The position numbers and the translations under genes are program-made. From Desulfolithobacter dissulfuricans (GTDB lineage: Bacteria; Desulfobacterota; Desulfobulbia; Desulfobulbales; Desulfobulbaceae), in NCBI RefSeq assembly GCF_025998535.1, contig NZ_AP024233.1, positions 2,488,001 to 2,552,000 of the forward strand: a DNA stretch of 64,000 bases, in the 5' to 3' direction. The notes beneath the pieces were generated by a model. The model saw only the letters and a list, made by a program, of their open reading frames with translations. It made no database searches and had not been told where the DNA came from. Below are positions 17,294 through 27,510 of this stretch, piece after piece (the stretch's first letter is position 1; every line of letters begins with the position of its first letter).

Positions 17294-18858
17294 TTATTTT
17301 GCGTATTCAACAGCCCGGGTTTCCCGGATAACCGTCACCCTGATCTGACCGGGATAGGTCAACTGTTCCTCAATCGATTTGGCGATATCGCGGCTCATGA
17401 GCGTTGCCTCCTCGTCGCGGATCTTGTGACTGTCGACGATGATGCGCAGATCACGCCCGGCCTGGATGGCGTAAGATTTCTCCACCCCGTCAAAGGCGTT
17501 GGCAATGGCCTCCAGGTCTTCGAGCCGTTTGACGTAGGACTGCAGCATCTCCTTGCGGGCCCCGGGCCGGGCGCCGGAGAGGGCGTCCGCCGACTGAACC
17601 AGCACATCGAGCACACTCCTGGGCGGCAGGTCCTCATGGTGGGCACCGATGGCATAGACGATATCATCGGCCTCGCCATATTTCTTGGCCAGGTCGCGGC
17701 CGATGATCGCGTGGGAGCCCTCGACCTCATGGTCCACGGCCTTGCCGATATCGTGCAGCAGTCCGGCCCGCTTGGCCTTCTTCACATCGAGGCCGAGCTC
17801 GGCGGCCATGACTCCGCAGAGAAAGGCCACCTCAAGGGAATGCTGCAGGATGTTCTGCCCATAGCTGGTCCGATACTTGAGGCGCCCGATCAGGTTGATC
17901 AGGTCCACATGCATCCCGTGCGCCCCGACATCAAAGGTCGCCTGTTCCCCTGCTTCCCGGATGGAGACTTCCAGCTCCTTGGTGACCTTGGCCACCACCT
18001 CCTCGATCCGGGCCGGATGGATCCGGCCATCGGATATCAGCTGCTCCAGGGCCAGCCGGGCAATCTCCCTCCGGATGGGATTGAAACCGGACAGAATAAC
18101 AGCCTCAGGCGTATCGTCAATGATAATATCAATTCCGGTGGCCGCTTCAATGGCTCGGATATTTCTCCCCTCCCGGCCGATGATGCGTCCCTTCATCTCA
18201 TCGTTTGGCAGCGGCACCATGGAAACGGTCTTGTCAGCCACATAGTCGCCGGCGTAGCGGGATATGGCCAGGGCGAGGATATTCTTGGCCCGCCGGTCGG
18301 CTTCCATCTTCATTTCGTTTTCAATCCGCACCAGCCGCTTGGCCGCGTCCATCCGGGCCTCGCTTTCAATGGACTCCATGAGGAGTTTCTTGGCCTCTTC
18401 CCGGTCAATTCCAGCGATTTTTTCCAGCTTGTAGCGCTGGGTGTCGATCAGTTCGTCCAGCTCTTTCTGCCGGTCGACCAGCTCTTTTTCCCGCTGCCGA
18501 CACTTCTCTTCCCGATCCTGGAGCTTGGATTCCCGCCGTTCCAGGGAGCGAAGCTCCTCCTGGACCTCATCGAGCTTGCGGTTGAGCCGCCGCTGCTCAT
18601 CCTTGAGTTCTCCCCGGCTGGCCTTGATCTCCCGCTCGGCCTCCTGCTTGATATGCAGGGCCTCTTCCTTGGCCTGGAGGATGGCCTCCTTCTTGATCCG
18701 CTCGGCCTCACCTATGGCATTTTCAATGATCTGCCGGCTCTGCGCCTCGACATTGGCCTGATTCCCCTCGACCAGTTTCTTGCGCAGCAGAAAACCGATA
18801 ACCGCGCCTGCAACCAGGCCTCCCCCAGAAAAAGCAGTATTGAGCCACTTAGTCCCAT
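17294..18858 (-). CDS. rny: Ribonuclease Y, frameshifted near the N-terminus as read
   Basis: RNase Y starts mRNA decay at the membrane. Intact parts: a long coiled coil (about residues 30-180), the KH domain ('[19 protein letters not shown]'), and the HD domain ('[10 protein letters not shown]', '[13 protein letters not shown]') to the C-terminus. The coding frame from 17294 stays open to 18874 but has no ATG, GTG or TTG before the coiled coil until 18379, well inside it. In the adjacent frame ATG 18858 starts '[12 protein letters not shown]', and adding one G to the G5 run at 18822-18826 joins it to '[16 protein letters not shown]', a perfect RNase Y membrane anchor; the repaired protein is 521 residues, normal for the family. 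So the read carries a one-base deletion, by assembly error or mutation. Confidence 0.85.
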
Positions 18859-19329
18859 ATGATACACCGTTATGTTATGCAGCGGATAGACCGAGCCCAG
18901 ACCTCCGGCCTGGCATGCTCAATCGGCTGCGGACAATAAAAGAAAGAGGATGGAAAGGAAGGAGTGAGAACCGGCGCGAATACGGACCGGACAGGATGAG
19001 GCCGTCTCAGACGGTGCCCCGGAGGCAGGTCGAAAGCCGTACCATACTGCTCATCATACAAACCTGTTCAGGTGACGGGCAAAAAGTTCATCTGGGCCAG
19101 CACCCGGAATGTACCCACGGACGAAAAAGCCCACTGGACGGGTTACGCATATATGGAAAACCTGATCGTATCAGAATTATCGTACAGTTACCGGACCTGC
19201 GTCCGCCTGTGTCACTCGCAACCATCCTGTTTCGTAAAAAAACCAGCGATGGCCGTATATATTTACAGCAGTCCCGCTGCTGACCGTATGTAAAAAATCC
19301 CCGCCCTGCCGTGTCAACAAAATGATTAA
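18859..19329. other. Gene-poor gap between rny and the 6S RNA candidate
   Basis: About 470 bases with no supportable gene on either strand. A small CAGCAG/CTGCTG hairpin lies near 19264-19282. In many proteobacteria a 5-formyltetrahydrofolate cyclo-ligase gene follows 6S RNA here; none is present. Confidence 0.5.
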
Positions 19330-19347
19330 ACCTAATGGCAATTAGGT
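19330..19347 (-). terminator. Terminator of the 6S RNA candidate
   Basis: On the minus strand ACCTAAT-TGCC-ATTAGGT is a perfect 7-bp hairpin followed by a T-rich run (TTAATCATTTT). Confidence 0.65.
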
Positions 19348-19490
19348 GGGCAATGCCATGCCTTGCGCAGGGAATCAGTGAAGATTTCCATTACAAGGCA
19401 GTGAGGCTGCCCTATCAATGAGTGTTTGGCTCAATACTTTGCTGATCACCAACAGCGCAGGGAAACTTTAACCTAGCTTTCTGTTTGCCT
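19330..19490 (-). ncRNA. ssrS: Candidate 6S RNA
   Basis: This non-coding stretch lies directly downstream of zapA on the same strand, the conserved place of ssrS in many proteobacteria. A consensus TATAAT (minus strand, 19498-19493) stands at the 5' end and a hairpin terminator at the 3' end, giving an RNA of about 155-160 nt. It contains 'CTGTTGGTGATCAGC', like the central region of E. coli 6S, and complementary arms typical of a long rod with a bulge. 6S RNA binds sigma-70 holoenzyme and dampens transcription in stationary phase. No covariance model was run; the call rests on position, signals and resemblance. Confidence 0.65.
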
Positions 19491-19492
19491 GT

Positions 19493-19498
19493 ATTATA
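19493..19498 (-). promoter_or_regulatory. -10 element of the 6S RNA candidate
   Basis: TATAAT on the minus strand, with a TTGCCT-like -35 about 16 bases upstream. It lies in the gap after the zapA stop (19545), so the RNA can be made independently of the zapAB transcript. Confidence 0.55.
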
Positions 19499-19544
19499 AG
19501 CAGAACTCAGGCAAAAGCAAAGAGTTATTTATCCATTGTCATTG

Positions 19545-19829
19545 TCACTCAATTCCGGAAGAGACCTTGTCTATGAGCTTGTCAATGGAACTTTCCTGGC
19601 TGCGCCGGAAGGCTTCGAATTCCTTTTCCAACTGCACGTAGCGTGCCGCTATCTGCAGGCAGCCAAGAACCAGTATCTTGCTCGACGGCACCGTGCTGCG
19701 GGAGGCCCCGTCCACGGATTCCAACTCTTCCCGGACCATCTCCACGACCCTGTCCACTTCTTCGGGCGAGGCATCACTGTAGAAGGTGAATTCCTGGCCA
19801 AACAGCGTGAAGCTGACAAGTCGTTCCAT
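19545..19829 (-). CDS. zapA: Cell division protein ZapA
   Basis: A 94-residue FtsZ-associated protein. It has the small N-terminal beta-alpha domain ('VSFTLFGQEFTFYSDASPEEV') and the C-terminal coiled coil ('KILVLGCLQIAARYVQLEKEF'), as in ZapA, which bundles FtsZ filaments at midcell. It follows the zapB-like gene by 15 bases. The candidate 6S RNA lies immediately downstream. Confidence 0.85.
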   Translation of the reverse strand: MERLVSFTLFGQEFTFYSDASPEEVDRVVEMVREELESVDGASRSTVPSSKILVLGCLQIAARYVQLEKEFEAFRRSQESSIDKLIDKVSSGIE

Positions 19830-19844
19830 GGAGCAGATCTATGC

Positions 19845-20177
19845 CTACTGTTCCTCGGCCCGAAAAAGCGAGCCCTGTACGCCGGCCTGGCCCTCGTCGC
19901 CGGATTCGTTGCCAGTCTCCACGTCTTCGCCGGCCGGCTCCTCATCCTGCTCGGACTCCCACCGGGCAATCCGGTCGATGAGCCCGCTGACCCGCTGACC
20001 GACCTCGGACCGCTCGGTCTGCAACTCTTCAATGGTGGCTTTCAGCTCGACGATTTCCGCGTCACGGTCACGCAGGGTATCCTCCAGCCGGAAGAAGCGC
20101 TCTTTCAGGTCATTGTATTTACTCAGCAGTTTATCAACAAACTGTTCCAGGCGAATAAGTTCCGCGTTATTCTCCAT
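19845..20177 (-). CDS. zapB: ZapB-like coiled-coil cell division protein
   Basis: A 110-residue protein starting 'MENNAELIRLEQFVDKLL' and forming one continuous coiled coil to about residue 80, followed by an acidic tail. ZapB proteins link ZapA-FtsZ to the chromosome terminus. ATG at 20177 has AGGAG eight bases upstream and is preferred over a longer frame. The assignment rests on the coiled coil and on the pairing with zapA; sequence conservation in this family is low. Confidence 0.7.
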   Translation of the reverse strand: MENNAELIRLEQFVDKLLSKYNDLKERFFRLEDTLRDRDAEIVELKATIEELQTERSEVGQRVSGLIDRIARWESEQDEEPAGEDVETGNESGDEGQAGVQGSLFRAEEQ

Positions 20178-20368
20178 GACATATGCTCCTGTGCGTACTG
20201 CCAGCCGCCCGGAACACACCAGACAACCAGCTGATTTTATAGTAAAACATATTCAATCTGTAACTATACAGAGGGTAGAGTGCAATGGCAAGTTTTTTAG
20301 GCCTCGATCAGCCGATTGGCCCGGGTTTTTTTACCAGTTGCCCTTTCCCCTCTCAGGATTCACGTTCC

Positions 20369-20854
20369 TCACATCCGACTGTAGCTCCAGGAGAGCGGAC
20401 GCCCGTTCTCATAGGGCATATGACCATGAAAGATACGCGGATCCCCATCAAAAACCAGGGGAATGAAGTAGCGGTCCCCCTCCCACATGGGCAGTGAAAG
20501 CAGTGAATCCACCGGATGCCAGGCCAGATCACCCTCCTCGTTGCGACTCGAAGGCTCGCCGGTAAAACCGGTAACCAGAAAGATAAACCCCAGCCAGTCC
20601 TGGCCGTCCGGACCAAACCCCGGCCAGTTCACCGTGCCGCGGAGAACCGCTTCTGTTACGACAATGCCTGCCTCCTCCCGGATCTCCCGCACCAGGCAGG
20701 AATAGACATCTTCCCCAGGTTCCAGCTTGCCGCCCAGACCATTATATTTGCCCAGATGATGGTCGTCGCTGCGGGCGGTACGGTGTACGAGCAGGGTATT
20801 GTTTCCATCGGGTGAGAGGATATAACCAAGGGTTCCAAGGATGGGTCTATACAT
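20369..20854 (-). CDS. Nudix hydrolase (MutT/8-oxo-dGTPase-like)
   Basis: A 161-residue Nudix enzyme. The Nudix box is complete: 'GGKLEPGED' followed by 'REIREEAG' with the metal-binding glutamates. The N-terminus 'MYRPILGTLGYIL' and the later 'WPGFGPDGQDWLGFIFLV' and 'GRPLSWSYSRM' resemble bacterial and eukaryotic MTH1-type 8-oxo-dGTP diphosphatases. ATG at 20854 has AAGGA upstream; longer forms are rejected. Substrate is inferred, not shown. Confidence 0.85.
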   Translation of the reverse strand: MYRPILGTLGYILSPDGNNTLLVHRTARSDDHHLGKYNGLGGKLEPGEDVYSCLVREIREEAGIVVTEAVLRGTVNWPGFGPDGQDWLGFIFLVTGFTGEPSSRNEEGDLAWHPVDSLLSLPMWEGDRYFIPLVFDGDPRIFHGHMPYENGRPLSWSYSRM

Positions 20855-21046
20855 ATTTTTCCTTTTTTTTCTTCGGTTACAAAGAAAGATCCCGCCGGAT
20901 GCCGGTCTTGTGACCTCGAAAACCGTACATCTTTGTTGCCACAAGGACGGGACAATATGCTACAATAGCAGAGCATCGACTTCAGAGGCAACACTCCACT
21001 TGCCCTGAACCCCTCGCCCCCATTTTTCGCTGGACAGATACGTACC

Positions 21047-22414
21047 GTGCTCCTGCAACGACTTTCCATAGCCGTTCTCTGTCTCTTCTGCGCCCTGACC
21101 GGTCTTCTCGCGGCCACGGCCATGGCCGCTGAACCCTTTCCCGTCTACCCGGCCATCAGAGACAACATCCGGTTCTGGGAAAAAGTGTACAGCCAATATT
21201 CCACCCGCCAGGGAATCCTCCACGACAAGGAGGACCTGACCCGAATCTACGACGTCATCGAGCTTGTTGACTGGCAGACGCCGGGCGCGGCACGAATCAA
21301 CCGGAAGATGATCAAAATGGCCCGCAAGCGCTACAAGGCCATCCTTGCTGACCTGGCGGCCGGAAAAAAACCGCTCACCAGGGAGGCCAGACGAGTCCGG
21401 GCCCTGTTTCCGGCCAGGACATCCCACAAGACCTTCCGTCGGGCCCGCAACAACATCCGGCTGCAGATCGGCCAGAAGGACCGTTTCCTCGAAGGGGTTA
21501 TCCGCTCCGGCGCCTACATGGGGACCATCAGGAAAATTCTTCGTGCCCACGGCCTGCCCCTGGAGATCGCCTACCTCCCGCACGTGGAATCCTCCTTTAA
21601 TCCCAAAGCCCACAGCAAGGCCGGAGCAGCCGGACTCTGGCAATTCACCCGGGCCACAGGCAAGAATTACCTGACCATCAACGAGGTCGTGGACGAACGC
21701 TACGATCCCGTTCTCTCCACAGTAGCGGCAGCCAGATTCCTTAAAAAAATCTATGCGGATCTGGAGGACTGGCCCCTGGCCCTGACCGCTTATAACTATG
21801 GACCTGCCGGGATGGCCCGGGCAAAGAAGCTCTATGGCAGCTATGAAAAAATCTTCTACAATCACAACGCCAGCCGGTTTCAGTTCGCCTCCCGCAACTT
21901 CTACTCCGAGTTTCTGGCCGCCATGCGGGTGGCCAGAAAGCTGGAAAAAGACCCGAGCGTCATCGTCGACCGACCCGAGGCTACCATAACCACCCGGCTG
22001 CCGGGTTACGCTCGGGCCAGTGACCTGCAACGTTATTTCCACCTCTCCCGGCAGGACTTCAGGCGGCTCAACCCGGCCCTGCGCCGTCCCGTGCTCGAGG
22101 GCAAAAAGTACGTGCCTGCCAAATACCTGCTCCGGCTGCCGGCGACCAAAAGAATCCGTCGACTGGTAGCCTCCATGCCCGGCAGCCTGTTCCACAGCCG
22201 GCAGATTCGTGACACCACCTACCGGGTCCGGCGTGGGGACACGGCCAGCGGGATCGCCAGGCGCTACCGGATCAGCCTCCGGGAACTCATCCGGGCCAAT
22301 AGCCTGGACCGAAAAGCCACCATCCGGGTCGGCCAGAAACTCAAGATCCCGGATCCGCACCGACGCGGAGGCAGAATCATCATCCTCAAGGACAGCGCCA
22401 AGCGAAAACCCTGA
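21047..22414 (+). CDS. MltD-like lytic transglycosylase with LysM
   Basis: A 455-residue periplasmic enzyme that cleaves peptidoglycan glycan strands. Signal peptide 1-27 (after AMA). The SLT domain (about 160-300) has the catalytic Glu at 181 in 'LPHVESSFNPKAHSKAGAAG' and continues 'LWQFTRATGKNY', 'AARFLKKIYADL' and 'LTAYNYGPAGMARA'. One LysM repeat near the C-terminus ('YRVRRGDTASGIARRYRIS') anchors it to the wall. It starts with GTG. No lipobox is visible, unlike E. coli MltD. It is divergent from the Nudix gene. Confidence 0.88.
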   Translation: MLLQRLSIAVLCLFCALTGLLAATAMAAEPFPVYPAIRDNIRFWEKVYSQYSTRQGILHDKEDLTRIYDVIELVDWQTPGAARINRKMIKMARKRYKAILADLAAGKKPLTREARRVRALFPARTSHKTFRRARNNIRLQIGQKDRFLEGVIRSGAYMGTIRKILRAHGLPLEIAYLPHVESSFNPKAHSKAGAAGLWQFTRATGKNYLTINEVVDERYDPVLSTVAAARFLKKIYADLEDWPLALTAYNYGPAGMARAKKLYGSYEKIFYNHNASRFQFASRNFYSEFLAAMRVARKLEKDPSVIVDRPEATITTRLPGYARASDLQRYFHLSRQDFRRLNPALRRPVLEGKKYVPAKYLLRLPATKRIRRLVASMPGSLFHSRQIRDTTYRVRRGDTASGIARRYRISLRELIRANSLDRKATIRVGQKLKIPDPHRRGGRIIILKDSAKRKP

Positions 22415-22561
22415 TTCCAACCCGGAGCGGATCCCCGGCAAGGCGATATTCTTCAGCGAGCCGGCCGCATATCCTACTTGCCTTTCTCCCGGCTTCCGGC
22501 GTACAATCAACATGTAACCTCTGGCAGCAGATGCTTTTTTTCCCACAAACGGAGCCTTTTC

Positions 22562-22924
22562 ATGGATATTTCAAAAACCATTGCCGAACTGAAAAAACGT
22601 CCTGATTTCACTGAAAACGTTGGCATGATCCTGATCCACAACGGAGTGGTGCGCAACTGGTCGCGCCAGGACCACCGCCGGGTCCAGGCCCTGGAGGTCC
22701 AGGTCAACCAGGAGCTCATTGAGGAGTTACGTCAGCAATATCTCAAAAAGCCTGGCATCTATGAAATAATTATCCAGGCCAGATCAGGAAGGTTTCAACC
22801 CGGGGATGACCTGCTCTTCATCATCGTTGCCGGGGACCTGCGCGAGCACATCAAGCCGGTGCTTTCCGAACTGCTGGACCGGGTCAAGGCCGAAGCGGTT
22901 AGCAAAAAGGAAATCACAGTGTAA
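22562..22924 (+). CDS. MoaE-like molybdopterin synthase large subunit
   Basis: A 120-residue protein resembling MoaE, which inserts sulfur carried by MoaD into cPMP to form molybdopterin. 'VGMILIHNGVVRNWSR' matches the MoaE start, 'RSGRFQPGDDLLFIIVAG' the 'HRxGxLxxGD' strand, and the end has Lys pairs ('AVSKKEITV') where MoaE places its catalytic lysines. The central helix is shorter or more divergent than usual. No moaD or other cofactor gene is adjacent. ATG 22562 is chosen over an upstream frame. Confidence 0.65.
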   Translation: MDISKTIAELKKRPDFTENVGMILIHNGVVRNWSRQDHRRVQALEVQVNQELIEELRQQYLKKPGIYEIIIQARSGRFQPGDDLLFIIVAGDLREHIKPVLSELLDRVKAEAVSKKEITV

Positions 22925-22930
22925 CTGTCT

Positions 22931-22965
22931 GTTGAAAAACGCAGCGAGCGCAGTAGTTTTTCAAC
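22931..22965. repeat. Inverted repeat, possible terminator or REP-like element
   Basis: GTTGAAAAAC and GTTTTTCAAC are perfect 10-base arms around a 15-base GC-rich loop (GCAGCGAGCG...). It begins 7 bases after the moaE-like stop. The T-rich second arm could serve as a weak terminator, or it may be a dispersed intergenic repeat. Confidence 0.6.
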
Positions 22966-23034
22966 GGTCTGGTGAACGCATGGAATCCCGGCCTGGCAAC
23001 ATGCCCCATGTCCCGGAACCGGGAGGAGCCGCCC

Positions 23035-23880
23035 ATGAACACAGCTGAAAAATTGATCAACAAATTCAATGAAATTAAAACGTTACCCCACATAGTTACC
23101 CGGCTTGCCGAACTGATAAACGACCCTGATTCCACCCTGCACGATTTCGAAGAGGTGATCCGGACCGATCCGGCCCTGGTGGCCCGGTTGCTGACCCTGG
23201 TCAACAGTTCCTACTACGGCCTGATGCGTAAGGTGGATTCCATCTCCCGGGCCGTGGCCCTGCTGGGGATGAAAAACCTGCACAATATCGCGGTCACCGA
23301 TGCCTTAAACGAGATGTTCCGCTCCACCCGGGATGACTCCGACGGCTTTTCCCCCTCCCGCCTCTGGCTCCATTGTGCCGGCACAGCCATCTGCAGCAAG
23401 ATGATCGCCGAACGCATCTTCTCCATCAACGGGGATGACGCCTATCTCTGCGGCATTCTCCACGACATCGGCCTGCTGGTGGAAAGCCAGGTGGCAACAG
23501 AAGAATTTCTTCAGGCTTACGAGGCCTGGGACGCCGAAACCTCCAGTATCATCATAGAGGAAAAAAGATGGTTGGGCACCGATCATGGTGTGATCGGCTA
23601 CCTGCTTGCCAGGAGCTGGCAGCTGCCCGAGCCGCTGGCCGAGGCGGTGCGGAATCATCACACCTTAGCTGATGATATCCAGCCCCGGTCCCTGCTGGGG
23701 ATCCTGCAGATGAGTCAGTACATCCTCGCCCAGCTCGATCTCACGGTGAAACCAGGGGAAACCATGCACCTGCCCCCTTCCCTGGCCACCCATATCCAGG
23801 AAAATGTCGAAGAATACCGTGTCCTGGCCGCCGACCTTCCCGAAGAGATCGAACGCATCCAGCAAATGTACAACCTGTGA
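23035..23880 (+). CDS. HDOD domain signalling protein
   Basis: A 281-residue protein that is essentially one HDOD domain: '[18 protein letters not shown]', '[18 protein letters not shown]', '[19 protein letters not shown]' and '[14 protein letters not shown]'. HDOD proteins are HD-related but usually lack nuclease activity and act in signalling. Here an 'HDIG'-like motif is retained. ATG at 23035 has GGAGGAG upstream. Ten bases separate it from the hybrid kinase, so the two probably act in one pathway. Confidence 0.87.
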   Translation: MNTAEKLINKFNEIKTLPHIVTRLAELINDPDSTLHDFEEVIRTDPALVARLLTLVNSSYYGLMRKVDSISRAVALLGMKNLHNIAVTDALNEMFRSTRDDSDGFSPSRLWLHCAGTAICSKMIAERIFSINGDDAYLCGILHDIGLLVESQVATEEFLQAYEAWDAETSSIIIEEKRWLGTDHGVIGYLLARSWQLPEPLAEAVRNHHTLADDIQPRSLLGILQMSQYILAQLDLTVKPGETMHLPPSLATHIQENVEEYRVLAADLPEEIERIQQMYNL

Positions 23881-23890
23881 GAGAGCGCCT

Positions 23891-26050
23891 ATGTCCCCCC
23901 AGCCCCTGTTTACCGATCTTGTCGACCCGGCTGCCGAGCTCGCGGAGCTGTGCCGTCACCTGGAACAGGAGATAGAAACGGTTCTCTTCCTCTGCCTGGC
24001 CCAGGACAACCGCCATGTCGCCACCAGGGGCTTTCCCCTGGAGCCGGACGTGGCAGCCGCCCTTATCGAACAGCAGGCCAGATACTCCTCCGAGTCCTCC
24101 TTTGCCCACGGGGAGCGGCCATTCTTCTTTCTTGCCATCCCGGACCTGAACACCTCGCTGCTGGGCACCCCGGCCCGACCTGAAGAAGGGGACCAGGATA
24201 ACCGGTGGCTGGCCACCTGTATCCGGCTGGCGGTCCAGCTTTTTCTCTCCCGGCTGGAAACCCGGGAGACACTCAGCCGCCTGCGGATCCAGAAAAAACA
24301 GTTTGAGCGTAAATTCGCGGTTCTGGAAAGCAAGTTCCAGGATATCATGGCCGAGAACGAACAGAACTATCTCAAGATCCAGGAACAGCAGCAAAGCTAC
24401 AACAAGACCCTGCAGTCGGAGATCCGCCGGCAGACCGCGGAGCTGCGCAAGGCAAAGATTGCCGCCGAGGCGGCCAATGTGGCCAAGAGCGAATTCCTTG
24501 CCGCCATGAGCCATGAGATCCGAACCCCCATGAACGGGGTCATCGGCTTCACCGACATGCTGCTCGACACCAACCTGGATCCGGAACAGGAAGAGTTCGC
24601 CCGGACCATCAAGCGCAGCGCCGAGGCCCTCCTCTCTCTGATTAACGATATCCTGGATTTCTCCAAGATCGAGGCCGGCAAGCTGGACCTGGAATGGATC
24701 GAGTTTGACCCGGAGATAACGGCCCAGGATGTCTGCGACCTCATCCGCCCCAGGGTAGCCACCAAGCCGGTGGAAGTTTTATGCCGGATCGACAGCCGCC
24801 TGCCGGCCAACGTGGTCGGCGACCCGGGACGGTTCCGCCAGGTTCTGATCAACCTGATGGGCAATGCGGCCAAGTTCACGGAAAAGGGCGAAATAGAACT
24901 GGCCATCAAGGTGGAGGAGGAGGGAGACGAGACCATCACCCTGCACACCACCATCCGTGATACCGGCATCGGTATTCCACCCGAAAAGCAGGAGAGCATC
25001 TTCGAGGCCTTCCGCCAGGCCGACGGTTCCACCACCCGGAAATTCGGCGGCACCGGTCTGGGCCTGTCCATCTGCCGCAAGATCGCCCAGCTCATGGGCG
25101 GTCATGTCTGGGTCGAAAGCGAGCCGGGCCAGGGGTCTGTCTTCCATTTCACCGCAGTCTTCAAAAAGGCTGCCAAACGGCAGGCCAAGACCTTCCGCAA
25201 GGTCTCCCTGGAGGGCAAACGGATCCTGGTGGTGGATGACAACCGCACCAACCTGAGCATTGTCTCCCACATACTGGAAGCCGGCGGGCTCCATGTCACG
25301 GCCCTGGACGAGTCCGCCCGGGTCGAGGAGGTAGTGGGCAAGGCCATTGCCGCCGGTACGCCATTTGACCTGGCGGTACTCGATATCCAGATGCCGGCCC
25401 CGGATGGATACACCCTGGCCCGCTGGTTCCGGGACCACAGCGAAACCGCCACCCTGCCCCTGCTCGCATACACCTCATCCACGGAACGCAACGCCAACCG
25501 GTGCCGGGAAGCCGGTTTTGACGCCTTTCTCACCAAACCGGTGCGAAGGGAAATACTCTTCCGGACCATTGAAAAACTGCTGGCCCGGGAAGAGACCCCC
25601 GATGCGGCCAAGAGACAGGACAAGCTCATCACCCAGTACTCGGTGCGCGAAGAGATGAAACAGTCGGTGCGGATCCTGCTCGCCGAGGACAACCTGGTCA
25701 ACCAGAAGCTGGCCACACTGATCCTGAGCAAGGCCGGCTACCAGGTGGAAGTGGCAGGAAACGGCCTTGAGGCGGTGGAGATGGTGAGCCAGGATCCGGA
25801 TCGGTTCGACCTCGTCCTCATGGATGTGCAGATGCCGGAAATGGATGGTCTGGAGGCCACCCGGGAAATACGACGGCGCGGGTTCACGGATCTGCCCATT
25901 GTGGCCATGACGGCCAATGCCATGAAAGGGGATAAGGAAAAATGCCTGGAGGCGGGCATGAACGATTATATTTCCAAGCCGATCAAGCGGGAGATCGTCT
26001 TTGAAATCATCGAAAAATGGCTCCTGAGCGAGCTTGGCCGGCGGGCATGA
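23891..26050 (+). CDS. Hybrid sensor histidine kinase with two receiver domains
   Basis: A 719-residue cytoplasmic kinase. Residues 1-125 form an unrecognised sensor region, followed by a coiled coil (about 130-200). HisKA: '[10 protein letters not shown]' with phospho-His 208. HATPase: '[10 protein letters not shown]', '[11 protein letters not shown]' and '[11 protein letters not shown]'. First receiver: 'VVDDNRTN' with Asp in '[10 protein letters not shown]'; second receiver: 'LAEDNLVNQ' with Asp in '[10 protein letters not shown]'. There is no HPt domain and no DNA-binding output. No membrane segment is seen. The stop overlaps the next start (ATGA), indicating coupling with the YihY-type gene. 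Confidence 0.93.
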   Translation: MSPQPLFTDLVDPAAELAELCRHLEQEIETVLFLCLAQDNRHVATRGFPLEPDVAAALIEQQARYSSESSFAHGERPFFFLAIPDLNTSLLGTPARPEEGDQDNRWLATCIRLAVQLFLSRLETRETLSRLRIQKKQFERKFAVLESKFQDIMAENEQNYLKIQEQQQSYNKTLQSEIRRQTAELRKAKIAAEAANVAKSEFLAAMSHEIRTPMNGVIGFTDMLLDTNLDPEQEEFARTIKRSAEALLSLINDILDFSKIEAGKLDLEWIEFDPEITAQDVCDLIRPRVATKPVEVLCRIDSRLPANVVGDPGRFRQVLINLMGNAAKFTEKGEIELAIKVEEEGDETITLHTTIRDTGIGIPPEKQESIFEAFRQADGSTTRKFGGTGLGLSICRKIAQLMGGHVWVESEPGQGSVFHFTAVFKKAAKRQAKTFRKVSLEGKRILVVDDNRTNLSIVSHILEAGGLHVTALDESARVEEVVGKAIAAGTPFDLAVLDIQMPAPDGYTLARWFRDHSETATLPLLAYTSSTERNANRCREAGFDAFLTKPVRREILFRTIEKLLAREETPDAAKRQDKLITQYSVREEMKQSVRILLAEDNLVNQKLATLILSKAGYQVEVAGNGLEAVEMVSQDPDRFDLVLMDVQMPEMDGLEATREIRRRGFTDLPIVAMTANAMKGDKEKCLEAGMNDYISKPIKREIVFEIIEKWLLSELGRRA

Positions 26051-27510
26051 AAGAAGACTGTTTTCCAGGCGCGAGCGGAGTCGGAACCAGAGAGAGACAA
26101 CCCCCTGAAGGCGGACTGCGCGCCTATGCCTTTGCCAGGGTCCAGGACGAATCCAGATTGAAGGCCTTGATGCGTACCATCCTGCGTATCCTCTTTATCG
26201 TGCGCGAGGAGTTTTTCCGGGCCAGAATCACCCTGCGGGCCTCGGCCCTCACCTATACCATCATCCTCTCCATGGTCCCCCTGCTGGCCATGAGCACCGC
26301 TGTGCTCAAGGGACTGGGCAGCGACAACCAGCTCAAGATCGCGGCCTACAAATTCATTGATCAGCTCGGACCCGGACCTGACGTAAACAACACCACTGCC
26401 GACAACGCCCCGGGTTACGAAACCGGGGAGGAAGTCGTGGTCGGCCAGGCCTCTGGCCAAGACATGATCACCCATCTGCACAACGCGGTGGACATGATCT
26501 TTGACTATGTGGACCGGACCAATTTCGCCGCCCTCGGAGCCTTTGGTATCGTCGGACTACTGCTGACTGTGATTCTCATGCTCAGCACGGTGGAAGACGC
26601 CATGAACGCCATCTGGCATTCCAGGAAGGGTCGGCCGCTGTTGCGCAAGGTCATGGATTATCTCGGCCTGCTCATTCTTTTGCCGATCTCCATCAATGTC
26701 GCCCTGGCCGGTGACGCCGTCCTCGAGAGCCCGCGGATGCTGGCCGCACTGCAGGCGGTGATTCATTCTGCCTGGGTGATCAAGGTTCTGCTCAAGCTGC
26801 TGCCCTTTCTCTTCGTCATCCTCAGCCTGATGATCATGTATCTCTTCTTCCCCACGGTCCGGGTCCAGACCTCGGCCGCCTTCAGTGGAGCGGTGTTTGC
26901 GGCCGTATTCTGGTTCATTGTTTTACGGATCTATATCGTTCTCCAGATCGGGGTGGCCAAATACAACGCCATCTACGGTTCCTTTGCCACCGTTCCCCTG
27001 CTACTCATCTGGATTTACCTGGGCTGGACCTTCATCCTCCTGGGGGCTACCCTGGCCTTTGCGGTCCAGAACCGCAACCGTTACCATCTTCCCGGACAGC
27101 ACCGTACGCCCCTGCAGAACCTGCAACTCTGCCTGGACATCCTCAAGATCATGTACGGTCATTTTTCCCAGGGCCAGCCGACCCCTCTGGACCGGTTAAT
27201 CCGGGAACTTGACCGCGAGCAGGAGGCGGACATCCAGCAATGTCTCGATCTGCTCCTGGCAGGACAACTTATCTACCGGGTTGAGGCCAATGACGATCCG
27301 ACACTGGTGCCGGCCAGTCCACCCCAGTCCTTCCGGGCAGTCGAACTGGTCCAGCTCGTTTTCGGGCGCCATGCCTCGCCCACGCCGGGCGGAGAGATTG
27401 CCGCCCGAGCCGTTCGGGCAGCAGAAGATACCATACGAGCGCTTGCCCACAAGCTCCTGACAACCACCCAAACAACCCGAAACGCCCATGCCGAACAAGA
27501 CGCCAGCTGA
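26047..27510 (+). CDS. YihY/BrkB family membrane protein
   Basis: A 487-residue inner membrane protein of the YihY (formerly BrkB) family, whose function is unsettled. After a 40-residue lead, the conserved '[21 protein letters not shown]' region opens, with the next hallmarks '[11 protein letters not shown]', '[18 protein letters not shown]' and '[18 protein letters not shown]'. About six membrane helices are visible up to residue 345. A soluble C-terminal part of about 140 residues ('[12 protein letters not shown]') looks like a winged-helix remnant. It starts in the stop of the kinase and its end overlaps the ParB-like gene by 23 bases. Confidence 0.85.
   Translation: MKEDCFPGASGVGTRERQPPEGGLRAYAFARVQDESRLKALMRTILRILFIVREEFFRARITLRASALTYTIILSMVPLLAMSTAVLKGLGSDNQLKIAAYKFIDQLGPGPDVNNTTADNAPGYETGEEVVVGQASGQDMITHLHNAVDMIFDYVDRTNFAALGAFGIVGLLLTVILMLSTVEDAMNAIWHSRKGRPLLRKVMDYLGLLILLPISINVALAGDAVLESPRMLAALQAVIHSAWVIKVLLKLLPFLFVILSLMIMYLFFPTVRVQTSAAFSGAVFAAVFWFIVLRIYIVLQIGVAKYNAIYGSFATVPLLLIWIYLGWTFILLGATLAFAVQNRNRYHLPGQHRTPLQNLQLCLDILKIMYGHFSQGQPTPLDRLIRELDREQEADIQQCLDLLLAGQLIYRVEANDDPTLVPASPPQSFRAVELVQLVFGRHASPTPGGEIAARAVRAAEDTIRALAHKLLTTTQTTRNAHAEQDAS

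Noticed and set aside
18822-18826. Programmed -1 frameshifting in rny
   Set aside because: No standard X XXY YYZ slippery heptamer in the right phase and no known use of recoding in RNase Y; a homopolymer indel is simpler.
20960-22546. A 528-codon minus-strand frame opposite the lytic transglycosylase
   Set aside because: The plus strand has a signal peptide, SLT and LysM motifs; the antisense product has no recognisable domain.
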